A stretch of 41,098 nt of DNA. It comes from Planctomycetota bacterium. GTDB lineage: Bacteria > Planctomycetota > Phycisphaerae > UBA1845 > PWPN01. The stretch spans positions 1-41,098 of the forward strand of contig JAKPHF010000063.1 of NCBI GenBank assembly GCA_029550525.1, in the 5' to 3' direction. Position 1 is the first letter of the stretch. The number at the start of each line of letters is the position of its first letter. Positions 39,701-41,098 of this stretch are shown piece after piece. The notes below the pieces were generated by a model. The model worked only from the letters and a program-made list of their open reading frames with translations. It was not told the origin of the DNA and made no database searches. The position numbers and the translations under genes are program-made.

Positions 39701-40842
39701 CCCGCCCACAATTGCCGGGCCAACTGGTCCATCATGCTGTTGAAGTTGTGGGCGACCGTCCGAATCTCCTGAGGACCGCGCAACTTGGCCCGCAAGTCGA
39801 GCTGGCCCTGGCGAATGCTGTCTGTGACCGCCGCAATGTTTTGGGCAGGCCCGGCGATCCGGGCGGACACGAACAGGGCGAGGAGCGACGACAGAACCAG
39901 CACGCCCAGAGAGGTGAAGACAACCTGGCGGGTCATCTCCCGCGTGACTCGGGTGGCTTCCTGGTAGTCTTTCAGCGTCACAATGCCCCAGCCGGCCTCC
40001 GGAATGAAACCGTGGGCCGCGACCACCCGGTTGCCGTAATAATCTTCGGATACCACGCCGCCGGTCTGGCCGACCGCCGCCAGTCGGGCCGCCTCCGTCG
40101 AGAGCGTATGGCGGCCTTCCGCATTCTCGACGTGCCGCAGCGGACTCTGGGCTACACCGTCCCGATTGACCAACACGATTTCGCCGTGCTCGCCGAACAG
40201 TGAGGTCTTGAGCACCTCCGGGTAGAAGAACTGCTCCAAGTCCATGTGGAACGCGATCACCGCGGGAATCTTGCCCTCTGCGTCGATCGGCCGGACCGGC
40301 CCGGCGAACACGACCGTCGGCACCTGATGCGTGGGACAGATGCGCACATCCGTGTGGATGACGCCTCTCGCTTCCAGCACGAGCCGCAGAATGTCGGGAT
40401 CGAGCACGTCGTGAGAGTACGGTCCGGAACTCGCCAAAATGCTCACACCGGTCCGGGCGTCAAAAATGCCGATCGCGTGGCAGTTGTAAGCTTGCCGCAG
40501 GCTATCCAGTTGCTGCTGGCGGAGCTCTCTGTCCTCGATTGGTTGCCCCGTTACGTGCTGTTCGACCAGGCGGACGATTCCCGGGTTGTCGCCCCAGATC
40601 TGCACGGCTTGCCGTCGTTCCCGGAACCAGTGCCGGATGTCGGCGATCTTGTCGTCACGAACCGTGGCCAGTTCGCTCAGGAGAAAATCACGTATCCCTT
40701 GGGCTCGCAGGTAGTAGGTGAGCGATCCCACGGCCAGGCACGACAAGGCGGCGATACCGCAGAACCACAGCGACAGCGTGCGCTGCAAGGGCCAACCACT
40801 CTTCGAATCCGGACTGTCTTCCATCCGTGGTGCGTCAGGCAT
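36742..40842 (-). CDS. Membrane hybrid histidine kinase with four C-terminal receiver domains
   Basis: A 1366-residue kinase. TM1 (about 24-46) and TM2 (about 303-325) enclose a periplasmic Cache-like sensor. HAMP follows (about 326-378), then a GAF domain (about 390-545), a coiled coil with repeated EEL-Q units (about 545-595), HisKA with His606 in SNMSHELRTP, and HATPase_c (LLSNAVKFTD, DTGIGIS, GTGLGLAI). Four receivers follow from about residue 840: acceptors lie in TLDVLMPDLDG, LDLMMPGIDG, LDLMMPGMDG and MDMQLPVLSG. Receivers two and three have a KG instead of the usual KP. No output domain is present; signal must pass to another protein. It is the first gene of an operon with the smaller kinase. 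Confidence 0.9.
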   Translation of the reverse strand: MPDAPRMEDSPDSKSGWPLQRTLSLWFCGIAALSCLAVGSLTYYLRAQGIRDFLLSELATVRDDKIADIRHWFRERRQAVQIWGDNPGIVRLVEQHVTGQPIEDRELRQQQLDSLRQAYNCHAIGIFDARTGVSILASSGPYSHDVLDPDILRLVLEARGVIHTDVRICPTHQVPTVVFAGPVRPIDAEGKIPAVIAFHMDLEQFFYPEVLKTSLFGEHGEIVLVNRDGVAQSPLRHVENAEGRHTLSTEAARLAAVGQTGGVVSEDYYGNRVVAAHGFIPEAGWGIVTLKDYQEATRVTREMTRQVVFTSLGVLVLSSLLALFVSARIAGPAQNIAAVTDSIRQGQLDLRAKLRGPQEIRTVAHNFNSMMDQLARQLWAGEHLGKIFAAAGAHNRVLNLLDAVLPKIMETTRSQLSVFYLANADGNSFRCMAVNGSPLDGVAEELHISPPDHLLAQAARDGKVQVYGELSDRHELRIVTQSGLACPAALMSIPLIHSGKPIAIVGLASLYEYRPEDLDIARTLSLSLGQSVAAALANEKNIQISEELRLNNEELTRANEELQAQTEELQQQTEELQQQSEELAQQRAAVEEADRLKSQFLSNMSHELRTPLNSILALSQLMLSRGTGVNREKEAEYLAIIERNGRHLLNLINDILDLSKIEAGRIDLLPAPFRPEHVVQRALEVTRPLAEAKGLEVRFEADPVPELVTDEDKVHQILLNLLSNAVKFTDQGSITVRVGVEDGQMLFSVQDTGIGISEADLPNIFDEFRQVDGSTTRRHEGTGLGLAIGQKLAHLLGGEIRVETAPGQGSTFTLALPLRPSQAPPTTLSSVPSRPHAASRTRTILVVDDDPSVRNLLRTYLTESGYEVIVASNGREAIRLARENKLYAITLDVLMPDLDGWEVIHELKADAKTASIPILVISVTEDRATALALGASGFLLKPVDRNILLAELDRIARSRPLQHILVVDDDANTREQLELMLGQKYPRITLAAGGEEALKLVRESRPDAMILDLMMPGIDGFSVLERLRSDPLTSDLPVLILTAKDLDADERRRLQRAVSRIVTKGAMDRSQLLVELDRALLSLQPPSASSSPHSALVLVVDDDEIASIQISSALEDAGYKTAVARSGAEALTRARQEVPDAVVLDLMMPGMDGFEVLHKLRSMPETAELPVLILTAKELTAAERARLADNRIRQLIQKGSVDRDQLVQVVAEMINRPRVTDPPVAAHGVRARPDGNGDAVPRDTDGEGVILVVEDNPDNLFTIAAVLDDMGRKHVHAADGEQAVRMVRQIKPALVLMDMQLPVLSGMDAVQRIKSDPELAGIPVVALTAKAMRGDREKLLAAGCDDYLAKPLDRDALARLLAKWSA

Positions 40843-40962
40843 TTCGATGCTCTCTGGAAAGGACAGCGGTCGAGGCCCCCCGCCCGTGGGGCTTCTGATA
40901 GATCCGGTTGCGCCGATCCACGACTCTTAGGCCGTGCCGATTGTTCGCGTCGAGGACCCCGA

Positions 40963-40992
40963 GATATAACCAATTCTTGTGGATGGCGTGAA
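40963..40992 (-). promoter_or_regulatory. Weak candidate promoter of the kinase operon
   Basis: On the minus strand TTCACG (40987-40992) and TATATC (40963-40968) are 18 bases apart. The leader would be about 115 bases. Both boxes are imperfect. Confidence 0.3.
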
Positions 40993-41001
40993 CAAAAAGG
41001 C

Positions 41002-41049
41002 GGCGTATCCTGGGTGGTTCTTGAGGACACCCATTACGGAGGATACGCC
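41002..41049 (+). promoter_or_regulatory. RBS-sequestering hairpin before the right-edge gene
   Basis: GGCGTATCC (41002-41010) pairs perfectly with GGATACGCC (41041-41049), and the adjoining TGGGTG (41011-41016) pairs with CACCCA (41028-41033), leaving a 7-base bulge. The Shine-Dalgarno GGAGG (41038-41042) is partly inside the stem, which ends directly at the ATG. Confidence 0.7.
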
Positions 41050-41098
41050 ATGCAGGAGAGTACGACAGGCTCCATCCAGTTTCCAGTCCCCCAGGCAG
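41050..41098 (+). CDS. Start of an unidentified gene cut by the window edge
   Basis: Sixteen complete codons are visible (MQESTTGSIQFPVPQA), with GGAGG 7 bases before the ATG. The product cannot be recognised. Hairpins that hide the ribosome site are known in front of transposase genes, so an insertion sequence is a reasonable guess, but nothing else supports it here. Confidence 0.6.
   Translation, partial: MQESTTGSIQFPVPQA

Overview
The window reads as chromosomal DNA of a planctomycete, most likely of the class Phycisphaerae. I infer this from high-GC coding sequence, a Tat-exported Gfo/Idh/MocA oxidoreductase of the type that is abundant in planctomycetes, a giant secreted protease ending in paired dockerin-like calcium-binding repeats, lipoproteins and heptose synthesis (an LPS-bearing cell), and very large hybrid histidine kinases. 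No marker gene fixes the genus.

Layout. (1) 1-1593 is the right end of an integrated element: a small HTH protein and a tyrosine integrase whose 3' end runs into a tRNA-Leu(UAG) gene on the other strand, the probable attachment site. The element continues to the left of the window. (2) 1837-13586 carries an MMPL/RND exporter, a secreted multidomain subtilase, a Tat-exported sugar dehydrogenase-like protein and, convergent with it, a 1432-residue secreted glycosidase-like protein with two putative barrels. (3) 13783-15845 (minus) is a coupled cluster: small lipoprotein, RsbW-like ATPase, a possible micro-ORF and a flavoprotein. (4) 16106-21404 holds a COG2509 flavoprotein, a secreted tandem metallo-beta-lactamase-fold protein, a small unknown protein (minus) and a lipoprotein esterase with a PKD domain. 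(5) 21652-26566 has a YchF-like ATPase (minus), a CopA-type copper ATPase with an N-terminal YHS domain, and a small DUF6197-like protein. (6) 26811-30915 has two cobalamin-type radical SAM enzymes flanking a cysteine-free IscA/HesB-like protein. (7) 31012-34324 has release factor 3, preceded by a possible leader peptide ending Pro-Pro-stop, and convergent bifunctional hldE with a readable promoter. (8) 35049-40842 (minus) is a pair of hybrid sensor kinases with five receiver domains and no DNA-binding output. (9) At the right edge a new plus-strand gene begins behind a hairpin that buries its ribosome binding site.

The most unexpected structure is outside the genes. At five intergenic places (1673-1721, 9211-9273, 13753-13787, 21613-21640, 35031-35065) there are arrays of degenerate 7-base repeats. 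Four of them begin at or within about 12 bases of a stop codon. Most units on one strand carry TGA or TAG, and because 7 is not a multiple of 3, successive units put stops into all three frames. A second non-coding layer consists of short GC-rich palindromes at 7719, 13644, 19482, 21448, 21511 and in a cluster at 34630-34883. Two of the palindromes share the same 3' tail, CTATTGAC.

All function calls are from reading motifs; no database search was possible. Many genes lack a clear Shine-Dalgarno site, so starts are stated with their evidence.
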